Source: Eisenbergiella tayi
Lineage (GTDB): Bacteria; Bacillota; Clostridia; Lachnospirales; Lachnospiraceae
DNA length: 64,000 nucleotides
Assembly: GCF_001881565.1 (NCBI RefSeq)
Contig: NZ_MPDJ01000001.1
Location: 1,565,234 to 1,629,233, forward strand
Reading direction: 5' to 3'
The notes under the pieces were generated by a model, which worked only from the letters and a program-made list of their open reading frames with translations, did no database searches and was not told where the DNA came from. The translations under genes were made by a program, and so were the position numbers. Of this stretch, positions 9,295 to 17,015 are shown piece after piece (position 1 is the stretch's first letter; each line of letters begins with the position of its first letter).

Positions 9295-10131
9295 TTATTC
9301 CATGTCTTCCTCCGTATTTGCCATATACAGCAGATCATTAATCCCTTTTCTGATTTTAATGAATTCCGGTGAATCCTTTAAATCCAGCGTCCGCTTATGG
9401 GGCAGATAGACATTAACCCTTTTAATCATTTTTCCCGGCCTCGCAGACATCACATAGATCTTATCTGCCAGAAAAACCGCCTCATCAATATCATGGGTGA
9501 TGAACACCACTGTGGGATGCTCCTTCACCCATATTTCCCGCATCAGAAGCTGCATCATGGACTTGGTATGAGGATCGAGGGCTCCAAACGGCTCATCCAT
9601 CAAAAGCACCTCCGGCTGGTTAGCCAATGCTCTCGCGATGGCCACCCTCTGTTTCATTCCGCCGGACAGCTCCTTGGAATAGGACTTCGCAAACTTTTCC
9701 AGACCTATAATTTTCAGATAACGATCCGCAATTTCCTGCTGCTCCGCCTTTGGCAGCTTCTTTATTTTCAGACCGAACTTAATATTATCCTCCACATTCA
9801 TCCACGGAAACAAAGTATAAGTCTGGAACACCATCCCCCTGTCCGGGCCGGGACCGGTCACTTTTCTGTCATTGACAATAATATTGCCCGCACTGGGAAA
9901 ATCCAGTCCCGCCAGCATCCTGAGCAATGTGGATTTACCGCAGCCCGACGGACCTACGATACAGACAAAATCATTATCCTGAATATCGATTGATACATCC
10001 TCGATTGCCGCAACGCTCTTTTTTCCGGTTTTGTATACCTTATCTATATGCTCCGCACGAATCTTACTGCTGGCCACATGTGCCTCAAGCGGAGAACCTG
10101 CCGTATTGTTTTCTATTTTCTTTCCTGCCAT
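9295..10131 (-). CDS. ABC transporter ATP-binding protein, nitrate/sulfonate/taurine (SsuB/TauB/NrtD) type
   Basis: This is the ATPase subunit that powers uptake by the adjacent permease. Walker A is GPSGCGKST, the Q-loop is in VFQTYTLFPW, the signature is LSGGMKQR, Walker B is VLLMDEPFGALD and the switch histidine is in ITHDIDEA. Length is 278 residues. FPWMNVEDN is characteristic of the SsuB/TauB/NrtD subfamily. The natural partners are the permease at 10144-10935 and one or both lipoprotein binding proteins at 13178 and 15853. The substrate family is known to include sulfonates, nitrate, cyanate, hydroxymethylpyrimidine and guanidine. Which applies here is not visible. Confidence 0.92.
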   Translation of the reverse strand: MAGKKIENNTAGSPLEAHVASSKIRAEHIDKVYKTGKKSVAAIEDVSIDIQDNDFVCIVGPSGCGKSTLLRMLAGLDFPSAGNIIVNDRKVTGPGPDRGMVFQTYTLFPWMNVEDNIKFGLKIKKLPKAEQQEIADRYLKIIGLEKFAKSYSKELSGGMKQRVAIARALANQPEVLLMDEPFGALDPHTKSMMQLLMREIWVKEHPTVVFITHDIDEAVFLADKIYVMSARPGKMIKRVNVYLPHKRTLDLKDSPEFIKIRKGINDLLYMANTEEDME

Positions 10132-10143
10132 ACCGTCTCCTTT

Positions 10144-10935
10144 TTATTCAGCCCATGGGAACATTTTTTTGATTGCGAATGCAAATAAACGGTCTGTAAT
10201 CAATCCTAAAATCCCGATCACAAGAATACCTGAAAATATACTTTCCGTATGTAAAAATCTCTGTGCCTTTAATATGGAATATCCAAGCCCCGAGCTTGAT
10301 GCCACCAGCTCCGCAACGGTCAGATAGGTCCAGCCCCATCCGATCATCATTCTCAGCGTCAGCATCATTTTAGGCGCCATTGCAGGAATCAGCACCTTAG
10401 TAACCGTGGTCCATCTCGTTGTTCCCAGCGTATAGCTCGAGGAAAGAAGATCATCCGACACACTTCTAGCATCATCCGCGATCATCAGCACCAGCTGGAA
10501 AAAACATCCCAGAAATACAATCGTGATCTTAGCCGCCTCTCCGATTCCGCACCACACCATGACCAGCGGTACAAACGCAGGCACCGGCATATAACGGATA
10601 AACTCACAGATGGGAGCAATAATTGCTTCTAACGGTTTGAAGCTTCCTGCCAGTATTCCCAGAGGGACCCCAATTGCAACGGATAATAAAAAGCCCATGG
10701 TAATTCGGAAAATACTATATCCCATATTTACCCAAAGCGAACCGTTCTTTGCCCCTGCCACTATATCTCCGATGACCTTTATCGGCGATGGAAGAAACAG
10801 TTCCCTGACATTCCCGCTCGCACACAGCGCCCACCAGCCTGCAAAAATAATTATAAAGGTCAGTATTGCCGAAAGGATAAACCGTCTCTGCGATATTTCT
10901 TTTCTTAACCGGAAATCTCCTTTATCTCTTTTCAT
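10144..10935 (-). CDS. ABC transporter permease, SsuC/TauC type
   Basis: This is an integral membrane subunit of 263 residues with about six helices, beginning with RRFILSAILTFIIIFAGWWAL. The FLPSPIKV segment and the cytoplasmic EAA-like loop (SSYTLGTTRWTTVTKVLIPA, about residue 165) that docks onto the ATPase are typical of SsuC/TauC/NrtB. The gene lies between the PII pair and the ATPase and is separated from both by only about 12-20 nt. This suggests that the PII proteins sense nitrogen or energy status for this transporter. Confidence 0.92.
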   Translation of the reverse strand: MKRDKGDFRLRKEISQRRFILSAILTFIIIFAGWWALCASGNVRELFLPSPIKVIGDIVAGAKNGSLWVNMGYSIFRITMGFLLSVAIGVPLGILAGSFKPLEAIIAPICEFIRYMPVPAFVPLVMVWCGIGEAAKITIVFLGCFFQLVLMIADDARSVSDDLLSSSYTLGTTRWTTVTKVLIPAMAPKMMLTLRMMIGWGWTYLTVAELVASSSGLGYSILKAQRFLHTESIFSGILVIGILGLITDRLFAFAIKKMFPWAE

Positions 10936-10955
10936 ATAAAATCATGCCCTTCCTC

Positions 10956-11318
10956 TTATACCAGTGCATCTTCCCCTGTCTCACCCGTATGAATACGGAT
11001 ACTTTCCTCAACCGGAAGAACAAATATCTTGCCGTCGCCCTCCGTCCCATGGCTGTTTACGGAAAGCACAAGCTGTATCAGCGAATCCACCGCTTCATCC
11101 GGCACCACCATTTCAATTAATTTTTTGGCGACAAGAGCGTTCTCATATACCTCATTTACCGCAGAGGTTTCCTTACCTTCTCCTGAAGTAAAATGGACAA
11201 ACGCTTTCCCGCGCCCCAGAACCTCCTTCGTACTCATCGCAAAGAAGCGGTTATCGCTGAGCGCCTGCTTTGTCTTAAAATAACAGCCCGGCCTTACTAT
11301 AATCATTACCTGCTTCAT
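10956..11318 (-). CDS. PII family signalling protein, NifI2-like
   Basis: This is a 120-residue GlnB/GlnK-family trimer-forming regulator. VLGRGKAF, the hydrophobic MVVPDEAVDSLIQLV strand and GDGKIFVLPVEESIRIHTGETG are the nucleotide-binding elements of PII. The T-loop is elongated compared with the upstream paralogue and lacks the uridylylated tyrosine context of enteric GlnB. The C-terminal IRIHTGETG is a NifI2 hallmark as I know the family. With the upstream NifI1-like gene it forms a heteromeric-type pair. No nitrogenase genes are present, so the target is probably the downstream ABC transporter. Confidence 0.85.
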   Translation of the reverse strand: MKQVMIIVRPGCYFKTKQALSDNRFFAMSTKEVLGRGKAFVHFTSGEGKETSAVNEVYENALVAKKLIEMVVPDEAVDSLIQLVLSVNSHGTEGDGKIFVLPVEESIRIHTGETGEDALV

Positions 11319-11327
11319 ACACGCCTC

Positions 11328-11654
11328 CTATAATTCATTTTTACCGGAGCTTACGGTAATTGCTTTCTCAACCGGCAGAATGAAAATCTTTCCGTCTCCA
11401 AAGGAACCCTCATCACTTGTTCTCGAAAATTTAATTATGATATCCGTCGCCTTTTTCACATCCCCATCCTCCACCACAAGCATCAGCATTTCCTTCGGAA
11501 TTTCATCATAATACACGTCTTCTACCTTCAGACCGCGCTGTTTCCCTCTTCCTAATATTCCAAACCTCGTTACCGCCCTGTAGCCTGCCCCACAAAGCTC
11601 ATTTAACACCTGATCACATTTTTCCGGCCTGACCACCGCTTTTATCATCTTCAT
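11328..11654 (-). CDS. PII family signalling protein, NifI1-like
   Basis: This 108-residue PII protein is the first gene of an eight-gene operon. It begins MKMIKAVVRPEK, has ILGRGKQRG at the base of the T-loop, YYDEIPKEMLMLVVED, and the C-terminal nucleotide-binding GDGKIFILPVEKA. PII proteins bind ATP/ADP and 2-oxoglutarate and report nitrogen and energy status. The GRGKQRG...YDEIPK pattern matches NifI1 rather than GlnB. A GGCGGAG ribosome binding site precedes the ATG. The leader carries a strong promoter and an intrinsic-terminator hairpin between promoter and start. Confidence 0.87.
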   Translation of the reverse strand: MKMIKAVVRPEKCDQVLNELCGAGYRAVTRFGILGRGKQRGLKVEDVYYDEIPKEMLMLVVEDGDVKKATDIIIKFSRTSDEGSFGDGKIFILPVEKAITVSSGKNEL

Positions 11655-11677
11655 ACTTCTCCGCCTTCCTTTCAGCC

Positions 11678-11714
11678 AAAATAAAAGGCGTCGGAATTCA
11701 TATCCCGACGCCTT
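11678..11714 (-). terminator. intrinsic terminator in the leader of the PII-ABC-dehydrogenase operon
   Basis: A perfect 10-bp stem (AAGGCGTCGG / CCGACGCCTT) with a 10-nt loop containing GAATTC is followed on the minus strand by TTTTATTTT. It lies downstream of the promoter at 11745-11773 and upstream of the first PII start. It can therefore act as a leader attenuator as well as the end of the pucR transcript. Confidence 0.8.
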
Positions 11715-11744
11715 CGCCCATAAAAATATTTTATTTATGAGCCT

Positions 11745-11773
11745 ATTATATGTTTCCCTATTTATATTTACAA
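11745..11773 (-). promoter_or_regulatory. sigma-A promoter of the PII-ABC-dehydrogenase operon
   Basis: On the minus strand TTGTAA (-35) is separated by exactly 17 nt from a perfect TATAAT (-10). The predicted transcript start is near 11738, leaving a leader of about 85 nt before the first PII gene. Confidence 0.75.
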
Positions 11774-11795
11774 TGGAACTCCTTCATAATCATTC

Positions 11796-11812
11796 TTGTG
11801 CGCTGCGCACAA
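11796..11812. promoter_or_regulatory. dyad operator TTGTGC-N5-GCACAA upstream of the PII operon promoter
   Basis: A perfect 17-bp dyad lies in the gap just beyond the pucR stop, 22 bp upstream of the -35 box. The same half-sites, spacer length and distance occur at 17016-17032 in front of the other operon of the cluster. Its position fits a class-I activator site. The PucR protein encoded next to it is the obvious candidate, by inference. Confidence 0.65.
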
Positions 11813-11814
11813 TG

Positions 11815-13056
11815 TTACCTTACTGTCCTGTTTTCCCTGTAGCGTTTGATCGCAAAGGCAAGCTTTAATTCCAGAAAAACCTCCATATCATTGATGTCAT
11901 CATCCAGAATCCTCTTGATTTTATCCATCCGGTAGCGCATGGTATTCCGGTGGATAAACAAATATTCGGCTGCGGCGTTTGCATTACAGTTATGGGCAAG
12001 ATAGGTCTCAAGTGTCTCACACAGACCGCCTTCCTGCATCTGATCCGCTTTTATCAGCTCACCGATCCTGCTTTCCACATAATCATCCAGGAATTTTCCG
12101 TTTGATATCTGGGCAATCAGAGAATAAATACCCAGCTTTTCATAGAAATACACCTTTTTTTCATCAGCAGAAATTTTGGATATTGCCAGCGTATTTTTTG
12201 CCTCCTGATAGCTCTTTCGAAAATCTTCAATATATTCATAGCTTGTTCCGATGCCCGCTTTCACATCAATATGATAGCTGCTTTCCACCCTGCCGATAAT
12301 TTTCTCCAGAATAATCTGCAGCAGATCATGGCTGAAAAATTCTCCCGGAATCAGCCCGATGACTGAATCCAGCTGCGGCAATACCATCAGCCGTTCCAGC
12401 CCGTGGGAACGGAATTCCTTTTTAACCATTTTCTTGATACTTCCCCGCATTTCCATCATATAGCCTTCATCCAGGCGGCTGGTATCATTGGGCAGTTTTT
12501 CTCTCTGATGCAGCTGCAGCAGGAAGCAGCGGTATTTTCCGGAAAGATTGATTCCGAGATAATTTGCCTGCTCCAGCAGTTCTTCCACATTCAGGTTATC
12601 CGAATAAAGGATGGTGGACAATATTCTCTCCCTGGAATTGGTAAAGCTCTCTTCCTCCACCAGAGCCTTACACACTATTTGAGACAAATCAATCAGATGA
12701 AGACTGACCGAAAGTTCAAATAATGGCAATTCCACCTCATTGCAGTACGAGGCCAGGCCTTTTGATATCTGTCCTTCATTAACGGCCAGCGCGGCAATGT
12801 TCTTTTCCTGCATGACGCGTATCATATCAATGAGCCTGCTGTCATTCTCCGTCAGACTCTCATTTGTAATGATAACCAGCTCTTCCCCATGTATCAGTTC
12901 TGCCACATTAAAATCAGCAGAAAGACACTGGACACAATCCGCAAAATATATCCAGCGTATGGTGCGGTCTATTCCCTTTTCGCCTGCAATCAGCTTCATT
13001 CCTTTTCGGATGGATTCCATATTCATTAAATCTTCACAGTTCATATCATCATCCAA
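11815..13056 (-). CDS. PucR/CdaR family transcriptional regulator
   Basis: This 413-residue regulator has the three-part PucR architecture. The N-terminal PucR ligand domain (residues about 10-115) contains GMKLIAGEKGIDRTIRWIYF. A central GGDEF-like CdaR segment includes KAGIGTSYEYIEDFRKSYQE. The C-terminal HTH_30 has NANAAAEYLFIHRNTMRYRM. Relatives control purine, allantoin, glycerate, GABA or polyamine catabolism, usually as activators that sense a substrate. No strong ribosome binding site precedes the first ATG, and the fourth codon downstream is another possible start. It is transcribed from its own promoter with a hairpin leader. It probably controls the flanking operons. Confidence 0.9.
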   Translation of the reverse strand: MDDDMNCEDLMNMESIRKGMKLIAGEKGIDRTIRWIYFADCVQCLSADFNVAELIHGEELVIITNESLTENDSRLIDMIRVMQEKNIAALAVNEGQISKGLASYCNEVELPLFELSVSLHLIDLSQIVCKALVEEESFTNSRERILSTILYSDNLNVEELLEQANYLGINLSGKYRCFLLQLHQREKLPNDTSRLDEGYMMEMRGSIKKMVKKEFRSHGLERLMVLPQLDSVIGLIPGEFFSHDLLQIILEKIIGRVESSYHIDVKAGIGTSYEYIEDFRKSYQEAKNTLAISKISADEKKVYFYEKLGIYSLIAQISNGKFLDDYVESRIGELIKADQMQEGGLCETLETYLAHNCNANAAAEYLFIHRNTMRYRMDKIKRILDDDINDMEVFLELKLAFAIKRYRENRTVR

Positions 13057-13060
13057 TCAA

Positions 13061-13099
13061 CACAAAAAGGCGATTCTACCTGATGGTAAAACCGCCTTT
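13061..13099 (-). terminator. intrinsic terminator after the binding-protein gene and in the pucR leader
   Basis: The stem AAAGGCG / CGCCTTT is extended by an inner TACC / GGTA helix and followed on the minus strand by TTTTTGTG. It lies between the pucR promoter (13122-13150) and the pucR start. It can therefore end the upstream operon and also attenuate pucR. Confidence 0.75.
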
Positions 13100-13121
13100 G
13101 GTTTTTCTTTCATTTTCCTTA

Positions 13122-13150
13122 TTTGTACCACTTTTCGGAAAACAGGTCAA
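13122..13150 (-). promoter_or_regulatory. promoter of pucR
   Basis: TTGACC (-35), a 17-nt spacer and TACAAA (-10) are read on the minus strand. A degenerate TTGC-N6-GCAA dyad at 13175-13188 has nearly the same centre, about 31 bp from the -35 edge, as the perfect dyads of the two other promoters. It may be an autoregulatory site, but the match is weak. Confidence 0.6.
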
Positions 13151-13177
13151 GAAAAACCTATAATTATCCAGTTATTG

Positions 13178-14239
13178 CTATTCTGCAAGCTTTTCTACAA
13201 AGCTTACATCGATCATATCCCCACAGTTGAAGTCTTTGTTATCCAATACACCCAATTCGTACATAAAATCTCTGACCGTATTCTGTGTATAGCCCCAGTA
13301 AGTAAAATCATCCGCTTCCGTAAAGGCTTCCACAACCTGCTTTGCATCCGGGAGAAGAAGGCCATTCATCTCACTTGCAAATTCCTCCGCATCCACTCCC
13401 AGCTTTTCTCCCATATAAGCATTGGCTTCGTCGGGATTATCTTTCCAGTAAGCAACGGCATCAAAATAGCTTTTAATGACTGCGGTTACGGCATCGGGAT
13501 TTTCCGTGCAGAGTGACTTTGATGCAAGCAATACATCCGTAATCAAATCCGGGTTATCCGCTGAAGAAAACAGTTCTGTACCTCCGGCTTCCTTTGCCTG
13601 TGAAAAATAGGGATCCCAGATACATGCCGCATCACACTGGCCTGCTACGAAAGCGTTGCCTGATTCCTGTATGGACATATCCACTATCTTGATGTCCTTC
13701 TCACTCATTCCGTTTTCTTCCAATAAGGTAAGCAGGAACATGTGATCCACACTGTACAGCTGGGTTGCTATCGTTTTTCCCTTTAAGTCAGTAATATTCT
13801 TGATATCAGAGGTTGCAACCAGTCCCTCACAGCCGTTCGATTTATCCGTTTCCAGTACGACGGAAAACTCCGCTCCCTGAGCAAACGGCGCAATTGTTTC
13901 GGATGAGGCATAGGTACAGAAATCTATCTGCCCGCCGACGAAGGCATTGGAGCTTTCCGTTGTTGACGCAAATTCCTGGATAGTCACATCAAGACCATTC
14001 TTTTCAAAAATTCCTTTCTCCTTTGCCAGATAAAAGAACATGTTAGTGGGCCATGGAGAGGTTCCTAACGACAGCTTTGTCAGTTCCTTTGAGGTATTTT
14101 CTTCAGCCGCAGCACTGCTGCCTGCCGCAGTTGATGTATCCGCTGCCGCCGCCGTGTTTCCCGCCTCCTTATTTGCACATGCACATAAAGATAGTGCCAA
14201 TACCACTGCCAATGCCAAACTCACAATTTTCTTTTTCAT
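13178..14239 (-). CDS. ABC transporter substrate-binding lipoprotein, NMT1/SsuA type (SBP1)
   Basis: This is a secreted lipoprotein of 353 residues that captures the substrate for the ABC transporter. The signal peptide ends in a lipobox with LSLCAC, so the mature protein is anchored at Cys19 or Cys21. An alanine/serine-rich linker follows, then a type II periplasmic fold: GTSPWPTNMFFYLAKEKGIF, NAFVGGQIDF, LKGKTIA and NAFVAGQCDAACIWDP. It is 23 nt downstream of the ureohydrolase gene. Together with SBP2 it gives two binding proteins for one permease/ATPase pair. The two are related but clearly diverged, so they may bind different compounds. Confidence 0.9.
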   Translation of the reverse strand: MKKKIVSLALAVVLALSLCACANKEAGNTAAAADTSTAAGSSAAAEENTSKELTKLSLGTSPWPTNMFFYLAKEKGIFEKNGLDVTIQEFASTTESSNAFVGGQIDFCTYASSETIAPFAQGAEFSVVLETDKSNGCEGLVATSDIKNITDLKGKTIATQLYSVDHMFLLTLLEENGMSEKDIKIVDMSIQESGNAFVAGQCDAACIWDPYFSQAKEAGGTELFSSADNPDLITDVLLASKSLCTENPDAVTAVIKSYFDAVAYWKDNPDEANAYMGEKLGVDAEEFASEMNGLLLPDAKQVVEAFTEADDFTYWGYTQNTVRDFMYELGVLDNKDFNCGDMIDVSFVEKLAE

Positions 14240-14262
14240 AATAGCCTCCCATTCTTCGATGA

Positions 14263-15156
14263 CTAATCCATCAGATACATTAAATCCTGTGCTATAGCTG
14301 CAGCTGCCAACGCCGTAATCTCACTCTGATCATACGCCGGCAGCACCTCTACCAAATCTGCTGCCACAACATGAATCCCCTTTAATAAATAAAGAAGCTT
14401 CCTCACCTGTGCTGCGGAAGGGCCGCCAATGACAGGAGTACCGGTTCCAGGCGCTGCCGAAGGGTCTAACGCATCAATGTCAAAGGTAAGATAGACCGGC
14501 ATATCCCCAATAACTGCCTTTATTTTCTCCGCCAGCGTTTCCATATCCATAAATACAGCCTCCTGAGCGTAGAAAATATGATAGCCGCATTCCGTCATTT
14601 CCGTTCGGATAAATACCTGGGCGGAATGCTTTGGATCAATACAGCCCTCCGCCTGCAAATCGTATGCAAAATTAGCATGGGACACATTTCCATCGGTACT
14701 TGGCGTACTGTCCTGGTGTGAATCAAAATGCAGAAGCGCGAGTCTGCCATATTTTTCGCTCGCCGCCCTCACCATGCCATAGGGAATGGTATGATCGCCG
14801 CCGAGTGTCAGCAGTTTACAGCCCGCATCTAAAATCTTCTTTGCATGATCGTGAGTCTCCTCCAGCATGACCTCTGTTGTCTTCGGACCTACATAATAGC
14901 CCACATCTCCATAATCGATAATATTGGCTTTTTCACTTATTTTGTAATTCCATGGATAGGAAAAGCAGCATGCAAGCTGGCTCATATTCCGGATAGCACG
15001 CGGCCCCAGTCTTGCCCCCGGACGATTGGTGACTCCGCTGTCAAAGGGCACCCCCATAACCGCTATATCTACATTTTTCAGCTCTCTTGTCACGGGATAG
15101 GCATTAAAGCTGGGAATGCCTCCATAGTGCAAATGTTTCTGTACCTCGTATTCCAT
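14263..15156 (-). CDS. agmatinase/ureohydrolase family protein
   Basis: Enzymes of this family hydrolyse a guanidino group to urea plus an amine, using two Mn2+ (Ni2+ in guanidine hydrolases). The ligands are visible with the start at MEYEVQ: His122 in GGDHTIPYG, Asp145, His147 and Asp149 in FDSHQDS, and Asp226 and Asp228 in FDIDALDP. Length is 297 residues. I chose this ATG because GAGG lies 7-8 nt upstream and the longer frame would overlap the cyclase gene. Candidate substrates are agmatine, 4-guanidinobutyrate, 3-guanidinopropionate, taurocyamine or guanidine itself. The nearby omega-aminotransferase favours a guanidino acid. No urease or HypA/HypB genes are in the window. Confidence 0.9.
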   Translation of the reverse strand: MEYEVQKHLHYGGIPSFNAYPVTRELKNVDIAVMGVPFDSGVTNRPGARLGPRAIRNMSQLACCFSYPWNYKISEKANIIDYGDVGYYVGPKTTEVMLEETHDHAKKILDAGCKLLTLGGDHTIPYGMVRAASEKYGRLALLHFDSHQDSTPSTDGNVSHANFAYDLQAEGCIDPKHSAQVFIRTEMTECGYHIFYAQEAVFMDMETLAEKIKAVIGDMPVYLTFDIDALDPSAAPGTGTPVIGGPSAAQVRKLLYLLKGIHVVAADLVEVLPAYDQSEITALAAAAIAQDLMYLMD

Positions 15157-15169
15157 TTTTGTAACCTCC

Positions 15170-15823
15170 TCATTCAAATGAAACTGCTGCTGCCCGAACC
15201 GGGGAACCATCCACTCCCGTCAGCTTTAACGGCAGAAAGATAACAAATGGTTCATCAAATTCTATCTTATCAAAATGTGCCAGATTCTCCGCGATCAGGC
15301 CGCCTGCTTCCGCATACATCTCATGTACCGGAAATTTAGTTCCGCCGGTTCTGTCCAGATTGATGGCATCTATGGCCAATGTCTGAATTCCCCGATCCAG
15401 CAGATAAGCTCCTGCCTCCGCCGATAAGTAAGGGTGTCTGAAAAATTTATCCTGCCCCTCATATCGATACCAGTCTGTCCGAAACAGCACAATATCTGCT
15501 TTTTCCATCTGTCTGTCATACTTTTTTACATCTTCCAGTGTAATCTCCTCAAATTCTCCTTTATCAGATGCATCTATGACAAGGGCATTCCCCATAAAGT
15601 AACTGAGTTCCATCCGATCTACGGTTAATCCATCATTTTTGAAATGATAGGGAGCATCTACATGGGAACCGGACTGGGATCCTATATGTACATTTGACAG
15701 GTTATACCCGTCTTTTTCTTTTACAGTTGCCACCGTAATATCCACAACAGGATCTCCGGGATACACCACGGTACCGTTTTTTAGTTCATGAGATAAATCT
15801 ACAATCTTTTTTATTTTCTGCAT
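15170..15823 (-). CDS. cyclase family protein (kynurenine formamidase-like metal-dependent hydrolase)
   Basis: This 217-residue member of the PF04199 family includes KynB and isatin hydrolase, which open amide or lactam bonds. The family motif H-x-G-T-H-x-D-x-P-x-H is seen as QSGSHVDAPYH at residues 50-60, so the first metal-ligand histidine is Gln50. The others (His54, Asp56, His60), a later HEMYAEAGG glutamate region and DLSHEL at the start are kept. No tryptophan-degradation genes are near. Between a binding protein and a ureohydrolase, it may pre-process the imported compound by opening a cyclic amide. That is speculative. Confidence 0.85.
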   Translation of the reverse strand: MQKIKKIVDLSHELKNGTVVYPGDPVVDITVATVKEKDGYNLSNVHIGSQSGSHVDAPYHFKNDGLTVDRMELSYFMGNALVIDASDKGEFEEITLEDVKKYDRQMEKADIVLFRTDWYRYEGQDKFFRHPYLSAEAGAYLLDRGIQTLAIDAINLDRTGGTKFPVHEMYAEAGGLIAENLAHFDKIEFDEPFVIFLPLKLTGVDGSPVRAAAVSFE

Positions 15824-15852
15824 CCTTCCACCAGCCTTTCCGCTTCGACCCG

Positions 15853-16875
15853 TTATTTCATTTCTTCATAAACTTCTTCAAATAAAGAGCTGTCAAACAA
15901 ATCATTAAAATTATCCGGCATAGAATCGATCAAACCATTGTATTGTAAAAATCCGGCCAGCATCTTGGCACAGTATGGTAAACTCACATAGGTATCTCCG
16001 GCTGCAAAGGCTTCCGCATTGTCCTCCATAGTCCTGACATCGCAGCCCTTCATCAATTCCAGAAATTCCTCTGCCGTCACTTCCGCTCCGCCTGCAACCG
16101 CTTCCGCAAATTTCTCCGGATCTATATCATAGGCATCTCTTGCACTGTACCATGCCTTCATTACGGATTTCATTTCTTCCCTCTTTGTCTTGAGTGAATC
16201 ACCATTTACTGCCAGAATGGCCGGTATTAAGCCCTCAAATTCTTTATCTCCTGAGGTCGCCAGAATATTTCCTCCGGTTTCCTGCTGCGCCATGGATAAA
16301 GATGGCTCCCAGACTGCCGCCGCGTCCACCTGCCCTGCTATAAAAGCATTAGAGGCATCTCCTGTTGACATATTGACAAGATTGACATCCTTTTCGCTTA
16401 AGCCTGCATTTTCAAGAGCCTTCAGAAGAAATAAATGATCACTCCCGCCGAATTCAATTGCAATATTTCTGCCTTTCAGCTCTTCTACTGATGAGATATT
16501 TGGGGATGCAACCAGGCCATCCGCACCTGCAGAGAAATCCTGCACCATAATAACTTTGATATCCGCCCCATTTACATATCCCGGAATAATATCTGCAAGA
16601 GCCGGAACGAACATATCAATTTTTCCGGACATCAAGGCATTTAATCCATCCGTATAATTTGAGAAAAGCTGTACCTCCACATCTATGCCCTGTTCCTTAA
16701 AATATCCTAACTTATCAACTGCCAGCCACCAGTAGCTTCCCGGCCAGTCATTGATTCCCAGCGTAATTTTCTCTCTGCTTTCCGCTCCTGCCGCTGTGAT
16801 ATTGCTGTTTCCGCAGGCTGTCATAGAAACAGCCAGCATCAGTATGAGAACCATTGCCATAACTTTTTTTATCAT
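15853..16875 (-). CDS. ABC transporter substrate-binding lipoprotein, NMT1/SsuA type (SBP2)
   Basis: This is the first gene of the left-running binding-protein/cyclase/ureohydrolase operon. The signal peptide MIKKVMAMVLILMLAVSMTAC ends in a clear lipobox. It is followed by GINDWPGSYWWLAVDKLGYF, LMSGKIDMF, LKGRNIAIEFGG and NAFIAGQVDAAAVWEP, the type II binding-protein signatures of the NMT1/SsuA group. I use the second methionine because AGGAG lies 7 nt before it. The mature length of about 320 residues is normal. It shares the GxSDHxFLL and NAFxAGQxDAA blocks with SBP1. Confidence 0.9.
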   Translation of the reverse strand: MIKKVMAMVLILMLAVSMTACGNSNITAAGAESREKITLGINDWPGSYWWLAVDKLGYFKEQGIDVEVQLFSNYTDGLNALMSGKIDMFVPALADIIPGYVNGADIKVIMVQDFSAGADGLVASPNISSVEELKGRNIAIEFGGSDHLFLLKALENAGLSEKDVNLVNMSTGDASNAFIAGQVDAAAVWEPSLSMAQQETGGNILATSGDKEFEGLIPAILAVNGDSLKTKREEMKSVMKAWYSARDAYDIDPEKFAEAVAGGAEVTAEEFLELMKGCDVRTMEDNAEAFAAGDTYVSLPYCAKMLAGFLQYNGLIDSMPDNFNDLFDSSLFEEVYEEMK

Positions 16876-16891
16876 ATGCTTTCTCCTCATG

Positions 16892-16930
16892 AAATAAAAA
16901 ATGACGCCTAAATGAATTCATTTAAGCGCC
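16892..16930 (-). terminator. intrinsic terminator hairpin in the SBP2 leader
   Basis: On the minus strand a 28-nt segment folds into a 12-14 bp hairpin with only two G-U pairs and an AATT loop, followed by ATTTTTTATTT. It lies between the SBP2 promoter (16965-16993) and its ribosome binding site. On the plus strand the same positions would be A-C mismatches, which supports function in the leftward RNA. Confidence 0.75.
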
Positions 16931-16964
16931 GTTGCCGTTTTCTTTTTTCTGTTGATTTAATGAA

Positions 16965-16993
16965 ATACTAGCCTGCATATAAGAAAATGTAAA
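16965..16993 (-). promoter_or_regulatory. promoter of the SBP2-cyclase-ureohydrolase-SBP1 operon
   Basis: TTTACA (-35), a 17-nt spacer and TAGTAT (-10) are read leftward. The predicted start near 16957 gives a leader of about 80 nt that contains the terminator hairpin. Confidence 0.7.
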
Positions 16994-17015
16994 TATGGCC
17001 GCTGAACATGAAATT

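Noticed and set aside
16876..16957. Guanidine (ykkC-type) riboswitch in the SBP2 leader
   Set aside because: The leader is about 80 nt and is mostly a terminator hairpin. I could not find the ACGR loops or other conserved ykkC elements.
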